This document shows, piece after piece, positions 48,234 to 56,055 of a stretch of DNA of 60,117 nucleotides. How positions within the stretch are numbered: position 1 is the first letter of the stretch; each line of letters opens with the position of its first letter. The position numbers and the translations under genes are program-made. Source of the stretch: Pseudomonadota bacterium (GTDB taxonomy: Bacteria; Pseudomonadota; Alphaproteobacteria; Acetobacterales; Acetobacteraceae); contig JAJZES010000025.1 of the NCBI GenBank assembly GCA_021845985.1, forward strand, positions 1-60,117, written 5' to 3'. Below the pieces are notes generated by a model that was not told the DNA's origin, searched no databases, and worked only from the letters and a program-made list of their open reading frames with translations.

Positions 48234-49763
48234 TCAGCCGGAACTGCCCAGCGCCAGCCCCGAGCCGCGCGGATCGGCACGCCAGGCGCAAGAGCGCGCC
48301 GAGCGCGGCAGCCCCTCGGCACATTCGATGACATTGGCCCGCCCCGGCTCGGGCGACGGCGGCGCCTCGACGCTGCCGGCGAGCGCGGCGCGCAGCGCCA
48401 GCGCCGCGGCCAGCGGCGCGCCGTCCTGCCCGGAGCCGCCGACCGCGGCGTGGAAGCTGCGCCGGCGGGCGTCATAGGCCAGCACCGCGGCCAGCAGCGG
48501 CGGCGGCAGCGCCGCCGGCGAGGCGGCCAGCACCATTCCGGTGCCGGCGGCGATCCGTCCGGTGCCGAACAGGTTGTTCATCGTCACCGCGCAGACCACC
48601 ACGCCGCCCTGCGGGTCGAGGGTGATGAAGGTGCTGGAGGCGGGCAGCGCCGGCAGTCCCGCGGCTGGCAGGTTCGTGCTCGCCAGGATCGCCTGGGCAT
48701 CGCTGCCGCCCTGGCGCCAGCGCGCCGCCGCGGCCAGGCCGCGCGCCCCGGCGGCGGCAACGCCGCCCGGCAGCGCCGCAAACGCCGCCGCCGTCGCCAG
48801 CCCGCCATCGGCCGGCGGCGGCAGAAAGGCCAGGGTCAGCCCGCCCGCCGCCGGCAGGGTCAGCGGCGGCACCATGGTTGGCACGGCGCGGCGCAGATCA
48901 TCGAGCGTCAGCCCGGCGCCGATGTCGCGCGCCGAGGCGGCCAGCGTATGCGCCAGACCGCCCTGGTAGAGATCGCCGACGCCGGAGCGGCGCAACTGCG
49001 ACAAGGTGGCGGCTAGACCGGGCTGGACCAGCCGCGCGCCTTCGGCCACCGGCGCGCCGGCCGGGGTGAAGAACACCGCGCGGGCGCCGGCATCGGCGGC
49101 AAGCGGCGCGGCGACCACGCCGAGATCATGCGCCAGGCCGCGCGAGACGGCGATGCCGTCATGCGCCATCTGCTCGGCCGGCGCCACCAGTGACTCGAAC
49201 CGGCGGGTGCCGAACCGTGCATGCAGGGCATACAGGCCGCGCGCCAGCATCGGCACGCCGGCCGGCCGATCGGCGCCGACCGCGGAGGCCGGCGCCGGCG
49301 ACAGAAACATCACTGCCTCCGGCACGCCCTTGTCGGCGTCGCTCTTGCCGGTGGCGGCCTTGCTGCGCGGCACATAGGCGAGACAGGCGCCGCCGCCGCC
49401 GAGGCCGGCGCGCGAGGGCAGCGTCACCGTCAGCGCGAAGCCGACCGCCACCGCCGCATCCGCCGCGGTGCCGCCGGCCGACAGCACCTCTCGCCCGACC
49501 AGCGCGGCATTCGGCTCGTCGGCCACGACGCCGCCGATGAAGCCCTTGATATAGCCCGGATTGCCCGAGGCGGCGGTGGTGCCGCCGCCGATCAGGCCGT
49601 TGAACAGCCCGGAGGTGTCGGAGCTCGTCGCCCGCGTCACCGGCTGACCGCCGGGGCCGCCGGGGCCGCCGCAGCCGGCGGTGAGCGCTACCGCGGCGGC
49701 CAGCGCGACACGGGTCAGCCTGCGCCCCACCCTGCCGCCACGCCCTGCCCTGCTGTTCCCCAC
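48234..49763 (-). CDS. Gamma-glutamyltranspeptidase-like lipoprotein
   Basis: A 509-aa protein. Start GTG 49763 is set by the lipoprotein signal ('RVALAAAVALTAGCGGPGG', lipobox TAGC). The Ntn-hydrolase fold is visible: 'VVADEPNAALVGREVLSAGG' and 'AADAAVAVGFALTVTLPSRA' near the N-terminus, 'GLGGGGACLAYVPRSK' and 'YALHARFGTRRFESLVAPAE'. At the processing site (about 48615-48641) the usual T-T-H-F/Y-S is replaced by Ser-Ser-Thr-Phe-Ile before Thr-Leu-Asp. 'AVTMNNLFGTGRIAAGTGMV' follows as in the family. Serine as nucleophile might still allow autocleavage; activity is uncertain. Confidence 0.75.
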   Translation of the reverse strand: MGNSRAGRGGRVGRRLTRVALAAAVALTAGCGGPGGPGGQPVTRATSSDTSGLFNGLIGGGTTAASGNPGYIKGFIGGVVADEPNAALVGREVLSAGGTAADAAVAVGFALTVTLPSRAGLGGGGACLAYVPRSKAATGKSDADKGVPEAVMFLSPAPASAVGADRPAGVPMLARGLYALHARFGTRRFESLVAPAEQMAHDGIAVSRGLAHDLGVVAAPLAADAGARAVFFTPAGAPVAEGARLVQPGLAATLSQLRRSGVGDLYQGGLAHTLAASARDIGAGLTLDDLRRAVPTMVPPLTLPAAGGLTLAFLPPPADGGLATAAAFAALPGGVAAAGARGLAAAARWRQGGSDAQAILASTNLPAAGLPALPASSTFITLDPQGGVVVCAVTMNNLFGTGRIAAGTGMVLAASPAALPPPLLAAVLAYDARRRSFHAAVGGSGQDGAPLAAALALRAALAGSVEAPPSPEPGRANVIECAEGLPRSARSCAWRADPRGSGLALGSSG

Positions 49764-49855
49764 CGTGATCCGGTTCCTTGCACTATGATCGCGCCCGCCG
49801 ACGCCATAGACGTGTTCGCCAGCGCCGACAACCGCCGCAACGGGAGACATAACCG

Positions 49856-50593
49856 ATGATCCGCCTTGCCTTTGCCCTGCTGCTTGCGTTGGCGGTGACG
49901 CTGCCGGCGCGTGCCGGCGACCCCGCCGCATCCGGCTTCACCCCGGCGCAACGCGCCCAGATCGTCGCCATCCTGCGCCAGGCGCTGACCTCGGACCCGT
50001 CGATCCTGCGCGACGCCGTCACCGCGCTGCAGGCCGACGAGGCGGCGCGGCACGACGCCAGCGCCCGCGACCAGTTGGCCCGCCTCGGCCCGGCGCTGAC
50101 CGCGCAGGCCGGCGACCCGGTCGAGGGCAACCCGCAGGGCGACGTGACGGTGGTGGAGTTCTACGATCTGCGCTGCCCCTATTGCCGGCGGATGCTGCCG
50201 GTGATGGCCGAATTGCTCAAGCGGGACGCGCGGGTGCGGGTGGTGCTCAAGGACATCCCGATCCTCGGGCCGGACAGCGTGCTCGGCGCCCGCGCGGTGC
50301 TGGCGGCGCAGCGCCAGGGCGGCTATGCCAAGTTGCAGTCGGCGATCATGCAGGGCGGCAAGCAGATCACCCCGGACACGCTGCACGCCGCGGCCACGGC
50401 CAGCGGTCTCGACTGGGACACGCTGCAGCACGACATGGCCGACCCGGCGATCACCGCGCGCATCGAGGCCAATCTCGACCTCGCCCATCAACTCGGCGTC
50501 GAAGGCACGCCGGCCTTTGTCATCGGCCGGCAGATGTTGCCGGGCGCGCTCGATCTGGCGGAGCTGCAGGGAGCTATTGCAGCGGCACGCTGA
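49856..50593 (+). CDS. DsbA family thiol-disulfide oxidoreductase
   Basis: A 245-aa periplasmic protein with signal peptide MIRLAFALLLALAVTLPARA. After a helical extension comes the thioredoxin fold: 'GDVTVVEFYDLRCPYCRRML' with the CPYC active site, a helical insert ('GARAVLAAQRQGGYAKLQSA'), and the cis-proline loop 'LGVEGTPAFVIGRQMLPGA'. The domain order is that of DsbA/Com1-like proteins (ScsC/BdbD type). The substrate is not evident. The 3' end overlaps the convergent Pro-rich gene by 20 bp. Confidence 0.92.
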   Translation: MIRLAFALLLALAVTLPARAGDPAASGFTPAQRAQIVAILRQALTSDPSILRDAVTALQADEAARHDASARDQLARLGPALTAQAGDPVEGNPQGDVTVVEFYDLRCPYCRRMLPVMAELLKRDARVRVVLKDIPILGPDSVLGARAVLAAQRQGGYAKLQSAIMQGGKQITPDTLHAAATASGLDWDTLQHDMADPAITARIEANLDLAHQLGVEGTPAFVIGRQMLPGALDLAELQGAIAAAR

Positions 50594-50909
50594 GATTGAT
50601 CGTCGGCATCGGGCGGAAGCGGTTATCCTGGGTGTTGTTATAGGTCGAGCCTGGGGTAAAGCCGCCGCTCTGATAGGTTGGGCCTGAGCCGGGGCGACTG
50701 AGGCCGGGGGAGACCGTCGCCCCGCCGTTGCCGCTTGCCCCGCTGGACGGGGTCTGCATGTCCTGATCCGGCATCGGCGCCGGGGCGAAGCTGGACAGCG
50801 GCGGCGGCGCCACCGGGGCCAGCGGCGGCAATGGCGGCGGCAACGGCGATGGCGGCGACGCTGTCATCAGCAGCGCGCTGCCGACCAGCATGATCAGCGC
50901 CGCCTTCAC
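50574..50909 (-). CDS. Proline-rich exported protein, unknown function
   Basis: A 111-aa protein starting at GTG 50909, which overlaps the Nudix stop (GTGA). A signal sequence or anchor (KAALIMLVGSALLMTASPPS) precedes a Pro-rich segment and a Gly/Ser/Thr/Asn-rich tail ('GATVSPGLSRPGSGPTYQSG'). No globular domain is visible; it may be an envelope-associated low-complexity protein. Coupling to the Nudix gene supports translation. Confidence 0.55.
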   Translation of the reverse strand: MKAALIMLVGSALLMTASPPSPLPPPLPPLAPVAPPPLSSFAPAPMPDQDMQTPSSGASGNGGATVSPGLSRPGSGPTYQSGGFTPGSTYNNTQDNRFRPMPTINLSVPLQ

Positions 50910-51439
50910 AACCCGCCTGTCATGTCGTCGGCCGCTGACGGGTTGCCGGCGGGCGCGCCGAGCGCACCCGCCGGCGCCGCCCGCCACGCCCGCAGCGCCC
51001 AGTGCACCGACGGAAAAGCAAGCTCGCTCCACGGGATGTCGTCCCAGGCGAACAATGCCACCTCGGCGCTTTCCGGTCCGGCGGCGATGGCCGGTTCGCC
51101 GGCGAAGGCGGCACGAAAAATAATCTGCACCTGACCGATCCGGCTGATGCTGTACACGGCGAGGATGCCGCTCAGCACAATGCTCGCCTCGGCTTCCTCC
51201 CATGCCTCGCGCGCCGCGCCCTCCTCGGCGGTTTCGCCGAGTTCGAGATAGCCGGCGGGCAGGGTCCAGAAGCCGCGGCGCGGCTCGATGGCGCGGCGGC
51301 ACAGCAGCACGCGCCCGCCGCCAGCCACCACCGACCCGACGATGATGCGGGGATTCTGATAATCGACGAAGCCGCAGGTCGCGCAGACCTGCCGCTCGTG
51401 CGTATCGCCGTCCGGGACTTGGCGCACGAACTCAGGCAT
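50906..51439 (-). CDS. Nudix hydrolase
   Basis: A 177-aa hydrolase of nucleoside diphosphate derivatives. The Nudix box is visible in 'GYLELGETAEEGAAREAWEEAEA' (split here: G-x5-E at 'GYLELGE', then REAWEEAEA, with Ala for the last Gly). An N-terminal half zinc knuckle, 'CATCGFVDYQNPRIIVGSVV', resembles NudC-like and ADP-ribose-type members. I use ATG 51439 (MPEFVRQVPDG). The substrate cannot be told from sequence. Confidence 0.88.
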   Translation of the reverse strand: MPEFVRQVPDGDTHERQVCATCGFVDYQNPRIIVGSVVAGGGRVLLCRRAIEPRRGFWTLPAGYLELGETAEEGAAREAWEEAEASIVLSGILAVYSISRIGQVQIIFRAAFAGEPAIAAGPESAEVALFAWDDIPWSELAFPSVHWALRAWRAAPAGALGAPAGNPSAADDMTGGL

Positions 51440-51501
51440 ACCCGATGGTGCCAAGGGCGGCCGGTCCTGGCAACCCGCAACCGCAACCTAGTTATATCGG
51501 G

Positions 51502-51756
51502 TCAGACCGAGAGATCGAGCAGCGAGCCGCGCGGCAAGACCTGTCCGGGCATCGGCGCGGCGGGTTTGGCGATGGCGCCGGGCGACCCCGCCTGCGCCGG
51601 TTTGGTGCGCGCCTGCTGGACGACACCGGCCGCACCCGGCGGGCGCAACCCGTCCGGCCCGCCGACCGCGCCGCCGCCCAGGGTGCCGCCGAGGGCACCA
51701 GCCGAGAAGGCCGAGAGGGAACCGCTGGCGATCATGCGCAGGATCATGCGGCGCAT
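51502..51756 (-). CDS. Small hypothetical protein
   Basis: A possible 84-aa protein from ATG 51756 (MRRMILRMIASGSLSAFSAG), Gly/Ala/Pro-rich, ending 'GQVLPRGSLLDLSV'. It fills a gap between the Nudix gene and the ABC-F gene and has a short hydrophobic start. No family or ribosome binding site is evident, so it may be non-coding. Confidence 0.35.
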   Translation of the reverse strand: MRRMILRMIASGSLSAFSAGALGGTLGGGAVGGPDGLRPPGAAGVVQQARTKPAQAGSPGAIAKPAAPMPGQVLPRGSLLDLSV

Positions 51757-51834
51757 CGGTGTACCAATCGTTAATAGCGCGCCGCCATCTGTGTGCGCTT
51801 CGTTAACGAATGTCAAGCGTGCTATGGCACCGCC

Positions 51835-53628
51835 ATGCCCGCGCCGTTGCTCGCCCTCCAGGACATCATTCTCAGCCTCGGCGCCACGAGGCTGCTCTCC
51901 GGCGCCGCCATCGCGGTCGGCGCCGGCGACCGCATCTGCCTCGTCGGGCGCAACGGCAGCGGCAAATCGACCCTGCTGCGCGTCGCCGCCGGCGAACTGC
52001 TGGCCGATGCCGGTATCCGCTTCGCCCAGCCCGGCGCCACCATCCGCTATCTGCCGCAGGAGCCGGATTTGTCCGGGTTCGCCACCACGCTGGCCTATGT
52101 CGAGGCGGGGCTGGGCGGCGACGCGGCGATCGACCGGCACCGCGCGGCGACGCTGCTGGCGGAGCTGGGTCTGAGCGGCGCGGAGGACCCGGCGCGGCTG
52201 TCCGGCGGCGAGGCGCGGCGGGCCGCCATCGCCCGCGTGCTGGCCCCCGAGCCGGACATCCTGCTGCTCGACGAGCCGACCAACCATCTCGATCTGCCCG
52301 GCATCGAGTGGCTGGAGCGCAAGCTGGCGGGCATGCGCTCCGGCATCGTGCTGATCAGCCACGACCGGCGCATGCTGGAGCGCATCTCGCGCGCCACCGT
52401 ATGGCTGGATCGCGGCGTCACCCGGACGCTGGACCGCGGCTTCGCCGCCTTCGAGGGCTGGCGTGACGAGGTGCTGGCGCAGGAGCAGACCGAGCGGCAC
52501 AAGCTCGGCCGCAAGATCGCCATGGAGGAGGATTGGCTGCGCTATGGCGTGACGGCGCGGCGCAAGCGCAACCAGAAGCGGCTGGCCGACCTGCACGGCC
52601 TGCGCGAGCGGCGGCGCCAGCAACGCGGCCCGATGAAGCTGCGGCTGGAGACCGCCTCGGCCGAGCTTTCCGGCCGGCTGGTCGCGGTCGCCGAAGATGT
52701 CACGATATCTTATGGCGGCCGGCCGATCGTGCGCGACTTTTCGACCCGCATCCTGCGCGGCGACCGGGTCGGCATCGTCGGCGCCAACGGGGCGGGCAAA
52801 TCGACGCTGCTCGGCCTGCTCACCGGCACTCTGGCGCCGGACGCGGGTGTGGTGACGCTCGGCACCAATCTGGCGATGGTGACGCTCGATCAGCGGCGGG
52901 CGACGCTCGATCCGACGCAGAGCCTGGCGCAGGCGCTGACCGGCGGCAGCGGCGACACCGTGACGGTGGCCGGCGAGCGGCGGCATGTCATCGGCTACAT
53001 GAAGGATTTTCTGTTCGCCCCGGAACAGGCGCAGACCCCGGTGGGCGTGCTCTCGGGCGGGGAGCGGGGACGGCTGGTGCTGGCGCGCGCCTTCGCCACG
53101 CAGTCAAACCTGCTGGTGCTCGACGAGCCGACCAATGACCTCGACCTGGAAACACTGGAACTGCTGCAGGAGCAACTGGCCGACTATCCCGGCACCGTGC
53201 TGCTGGTCAGCCATGACCGTGACTTTCTCGACCGGGTGGTGACATCGGTGATCGCCACCGCGGGCGACGGGCAATGGATCGAGTATGCCGGCGGCTATTC
53301 CGACATGCTGGCGCAGCGCGGCCCGGCGGCGGCGGCACTGGCAGTGGCGGCGAAAAAGCCGGCTTCGGCGCGGCCCGCGGCGGCGCCAGCGAAGCGGATG
53401 ACCTACAAGGACCGTCACGCCCTGGAGCAGTTGCCGGCGCGGATCGCGGCGCTGGAGGCAGAGGTGGCGACGCTCGGCGCGGCGCTGGCCGATCCCGGCC
53501 TCTATGGGCGCGATCCGGCGCACTTCGCCCGCACCAGCGCGGCGCTGGCGGCGGCCCAGGCAGCGCTGGCGGCGGCGGAGGAGGCGTGGCTCACGCTGGA
53601 GCTGCTGCGCGCCGACATCGAGGGGTAG
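51835..53628 (+). CDS. ABC-F family ATPase (Uup/Ettan-like)
   Basis: A 597-aa soluble twin ATPase. The first domain has 'LVGRNGSGKSTLLRVAAGEL', 'LSGGEARRAAIARVLAPEPD' and 'LLLDEPTNHLDLPGIEWLER'. The linker (about 215-290) contains 'VTARRKRNQKRLADLHGLRE'. The second domain has 'IVGANGAGKSTLLGLLTGTL', 'LSGGERGRLVLARAFATQSN' and 'LVLDEPTNDLDLETLELLQE'. A C-terminal coiled coil ('LPARIAALEAEVATLGAALA', Ala-rich repeats) is like Uup, which binds DNA or ribosomes. ABC-F proteins act on the ribosome; resistance is not indicated. Confidence 0.93.
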   Translation: MPAPLLALQDIILSLGATRLLSGAAIAVGAGDRICLVGRNGSGKSTLLRVAAGELLADAGIRFAQPGATIRYLPQEPDLSGFATTLAYVEAGLGGDAAIDRHRAATLLAELGLSGAEDPARLSGGEARRAAIARVLAPEPDILLLDEPTNHLDLPGIEWLERKLAGMRSGIVLISHDRRMLERISRATVWLDRGVTRTLDRGFAAFEGWRDEVLAQEQTERHKLGRKIAMEEDWLRYGVTARRKRNQKRLADLHGLRERRRQQRGPMKLRLETASAELSGRLVAVAEDVTISYGGRPIVRDFSTRILRGDRVGIVGANGAGKSTLLGLLTGTLAPDAGVVTLGTNLAMVTLDQRRATLDPTQSLAQALTGGSGDTVTVAGERRHVIGYMKDFLFAPEQAQTPVGVLSGGERGRLVLARAFATQSNLLVLDEPTNDLDLETLELLQEQLADYPGTVLLVSHDRDFLDRVVTSVIATAGDGQWIEYAGGYSDMLAQRGPAAAALAVAAKKPASARPAAAPAKRMTYKDRHALEQLPARIAALEAEVATLGAALADPGLYGRDPAHFARTSAALAAAQAALAAAEEAWLTLELLRADIEG

Positions 53629-53727
53629 CGCCGGGCCGGTGCCGATTTAACAGCAAGAGACGGAGCGGCATCGGCCGGCAATTCGCCTAACGACAGGGCC
53701 ACAGGTCACCAGGCGGACGAGGCGAAC

Positions 53728-54813
53728 ATGGCGGCGATGATCGACCCATCGGGTGCGGTGCTGCAGGACCCGCGATGGCAGGGCGTGGCGGCACGCGACG
53801 GCAGCGCCGATGGGCAGTTCTGGTATTCGGTGACGACGACGCGGATCTATTGCCGGCCGTCCTGTCCGTCACGGCTGCCCAATCCGCAGCATGTGCGCTT
53901 CCACGCCAGCCCCGCCGAGGCCGAGGCGGCCGGCTGCCGGGCGTGCCGGCGCTGCAACCCGTGCGGCCTGTCGGTGGGCGCGGCAAATGCGACGCTGATC
54001 GCCAAGGCGTGCCGCCTGATCGACGCCGCCGACACGCCGCCGTCGCTGGCCGCCCTGGCGCAGTCGGTGGAGCTCAGTCCGTCGCATTTCCATCGCCTGT
54101 TCAAAAGCCTCACCGGCATCACCCCGCGGGCCTATGCCGCGGCGCGGCGCGCCGCCCGCGTCCGCCGCCTGCTCGGCGCCGGGACCGCGGCGGCGGCGGG
54201 CACGGTGACACAGGCGATCTACGCCGCCGGGTTCAATTCGAGCGGCCGGTTTTATGCCGCGACCGGCGACATGCTGGGCATGACCCCGAGCCGCTATCGC
54301 GCCGGTGGCGCCGCGGAGGTGTTGCACTTCGCCGTCGGCCAGTGCTCGCTCGGCGCCATTCTGGTGGCGGCCAGCGCCACCGGGGTCGCGGCCATTCTGA
54401 TCGGTGACGATCCGCAGGCGCTGATCCGCGACCTGCAGGACCGCTTCACCCGCGCCACCCTGATCGGCGGCGACGCCGATTTCGAGGCCAAAGTGGCGCA
54501 GGTGGTCGGCTTCGTCGAAGCCCCGCGGCTCGGCCTCGAGCTGCCGCTCGACGTGCGCGGAACGGCGTTTCAGCGGCGCGTGTGGCAGGCGCTGCGCGAC
54601 ATTCCCGCCGGCACCACGGTTACCTACAGCGACCTTGCCGGGCGCATCGGGGCGCCGACAGCGGTGCGCGCGGTGGCCGGCGCCTGCGCCGCCAATGCCC
54701 TGGCGGTGGCCATCCCGTGCCACCGGGTGATCCGCCACGATGGCCGGCTTGCCGGCTATCGCTGGGGCATCGCGCGCAAGCGCGTCTTGCTGGCCCGCGA
54801 GGCACAGGACTAG
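53728..54813 (+). CDS. ada: Bifunctional regulator/DNA methyltransferase Ada
   Basis: A 361-aa adaptive-response protein. The N-terminal phosphotriester-repair domain has the zinc cysteines Cys42, Cys46, Cys70 and Cys73 ('TTRIYCRPSCPSRLPNPQHV', 'GCRACRRC'); Cys42 accepts methyl groups and turns on DNA binding. An AraC-type HTH follows ('SLAALAQSVELSPSHFHRLF', 'AIYAAGFNSSGRFYA'). The C-terminal O6-alkylguanine transferase has 'GTAFQRRVWQALRDIPAGTT' and the acceptor Cys332 in 'AIPCHRVIRHDGRLAGYRWG'. All three functions look intact. It should activate alkylation-repair genes including itself. Confidence 0.96.
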   Translation: MAAMIDPSGAVLQDPRWQGVAARDGSADGQFWYSVTTTRIYCRPSCPSRLPNPQHVRFHASPAEAEAAGCRACRRCNPCGLSVGAANATLIAKACRLIDAADTPPSLAALAQSVELSPSHFHRLFKSLTGITPRAYAAARRAARVRRLLGAGTAAAAGTVTQAIYAAGFNSSGRFYAATGDMLGMTPSRYRAGGAAEVLHFAVGQCSLGAILVAASATGVAAILIGDDPQALIRDLQDRFTRATLIGGDADFEAKVAQVVGFVEAPRLGLELPLDVRGTAFQRRVWQALRDIPAGTTVTYSDLAGRIGAPTAVRAVAGACAANALAVAIPCHRVIRHDGRLAGYRWGIARKRVLLAREAQD

Positions 54814-54823
54814 TGGTCTGATG

Positions 54824-54916
54824 CCAACGGGCACTTCAGTCCGTTGGCTGAATCGGCCCCCAAAAAAGAAGCGGGTGCTCTGACACATGCGGTGCCTTCT
54901 GATTGAGTCAGAGCAC
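54824..54916. repeat. Pair of inverted repeats after ada (MITE/REP-like)
   Basis: CCAACGG (54824-54830) and CCGTTGG (54841-54847) form a first stem with a 10-base loop. GTGCTCTGAC (54875-54884) and GTCAGAGCAC (54907-54916) form a perfect 10-bp stem with a 22-base loop. They lie between convergent ada and cupin genes and may be terminators for both, or a small dispersed palindromic element. The region is less GC-rich than its flanks. Confidence 0.5.
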
Positions 54917-54940
54917 TGGCCGCGCCGAGGCTTCCCGGCC

Positions 54941-55318
54941 TCACCACACCCCGTCCACCAACACCGCCTCCTGCGACCCCGGCCAGGGCGGCATGGTGGC
55001 GCCCACCACCACCAGCGCCGCCGCACCATCGCAGCGAAACTGAAACCACGTGCCCACCGGCAGGCTGACCGACACCCCCGGCGACAGCGCCGTCACCTCC
55101 TCCTGCGCATCATGGCGGCGCCAGATACGCCCGCTGCCCGCCACCACGTACCAGACCTCCTCCACCGTGCGGTGCATCACCGCCCGCGCCACCGCTCCGG
55201 GCGGCAGGGTGAACAGTGCCATGCCGCCGCCGGCGACGCCGCACAGCAGCCGCACCTGCGAGCCGTCCGGCGCCATCACGTCGGGCGCTGCCGACGCCAT
55301 CCTGGTCGCGAATCCCAT
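54941..55318 (-). CDS. Cupin domain protein
   Basis: A 125-aa single-domain cupin. The first motif is 'PPGAVARAVMHRTVEEVWYV', with the His and Glu metal ligands, and the second is 'SPGVSVSLPVGTWFQFRCDG', in which the usual His is replaced (PVGTWF), so metal binding may be partial. 'VVAGSGRIWRR' is the linking strand. GGAGG precedes the ATG. The function is unknown; such proteins are often small-molecule binders or isomerases. Confidence 0.85.
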   Translation of the reverse strand: MGFATRMASAAPDVMAPDGSQVRLLCGVAGGGMALFTLPPGAVARAVMHRTVEEVWYVVAGSGRIWRRHDAQEEVTALSPGVSVSLPVGTWFQFRCDGAAALVVVGATMPPWPGSQEAVLVDGVW

Positions 55319-55374
55319 GGCGATGCTGCCTCCTCGATTGTCCGCCGTCCGGGCGCATGCTACCGCGGCGCGCG

Positions 55375-56055
55375 ATGTTCAAGCGCCTGTTGCGGCACCA
55401 GACGACGCAATCCGTGCTGGCCGGGCTGCTGGGGCTTTACCTGGCGCTCGCGCTGCGCACCACGCGCTGGACGCTGCATGGCCGCGAGCATGTCGCGCCG
55501 CATCTCGCCGGCAGCCCGACCATCGCCGCGTTCTGGCATGAACGCCTGCTGCTGATGCCGGCGCTGTGGCGCATGGCGGCAGCCGGCGGGGCGCAGCGGA
55601 TGCATGTGCTGGTCAGCCGGCACAGCGACGGACGGCTGATCGGCGATCTGATGCGCCGTTTCGGCGTCGCCGCCATCCACGGCTCGACGGCGCGCGGCGG
55701 ACAGGACCGCGGCGGCGCCGCCGGGCTGCGGCAATTGCTGCGGGTGCTGGCGGCCGGCGATCAGGTGGTCATCACCCCCGATGGCCCGCGCGGCCCGGCG
55801 CGGCAGGCGGCGGCGGGGGCGGCACAACTGGCGGCGCTGTCGGGCGTCGCCGTGCTGCCCTGTGCGGCGCAAATCTCGCACCGCCACGTGCTCGGCACCT
55901 GGGACCGCATGGTGCTACCGCTGCCGTTCGGCCGCGGCGTCATCGTCTGTCGCCCACCGATCCAGGTCGGCCGGCACGACGCCGCGGCGGCGCTGCCGCG
56001 GATCGCCGCGGCGCTGACCGAAGCGGCCGAGATGGCCGATCGGCTGTGCCCGTGA
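55375..56055 (+). CDS. DUF374 lysophospholipid acyltransferase family protein
   Basis: A 226-aa membrane-associated protein with an N-terminal helix (MFKRLLRHQTTQSVLAGLLG). DUF374 marks are 'SPTIAAFWHERLLLMPALWR', 'HVLVSRHSDGRLIGDLMRRF', 'IHGSTARGGQDRGGAAGLRQ' and 'VITPDGPRGPARQAAAGAAQ'. The family resembles LPLAT acyltransferases and usually sits next to waaA and lpxK in alphaproteobacteria, so a role in lipid A or outer-membrane lipid synthesis is likely. The next gene starts within its stop codon. Confidence 0.88.
   Translation: MFKRLLRHQTTQSVLAGLLGLYLALALRTTRWTLHGREHVAPHLAGSPTIAAFWHERLLLMPALWRMAAAGGAQRMHVLVSRHSDGRLIGDLMRRFGVAAIHGSTARGGQDRGGAAGLRQLLRVLAAGDQVVITPDGPRGPARQAAAGAAQLAALSGVAVLPCAAQISHRHVLGTWDRMVLPLPFGRGVIVCRPPIQVGRHDAAAALPRIAAALTEAAEMADRLCP

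Noticed and set aside
51835-53628. Antibiotic-resistance ABC-F gene
   Set aside because: The long C-terminal coiled coil and housekeeping context match Uup-like proteins; resistance-type interdomain linker features were not seen.
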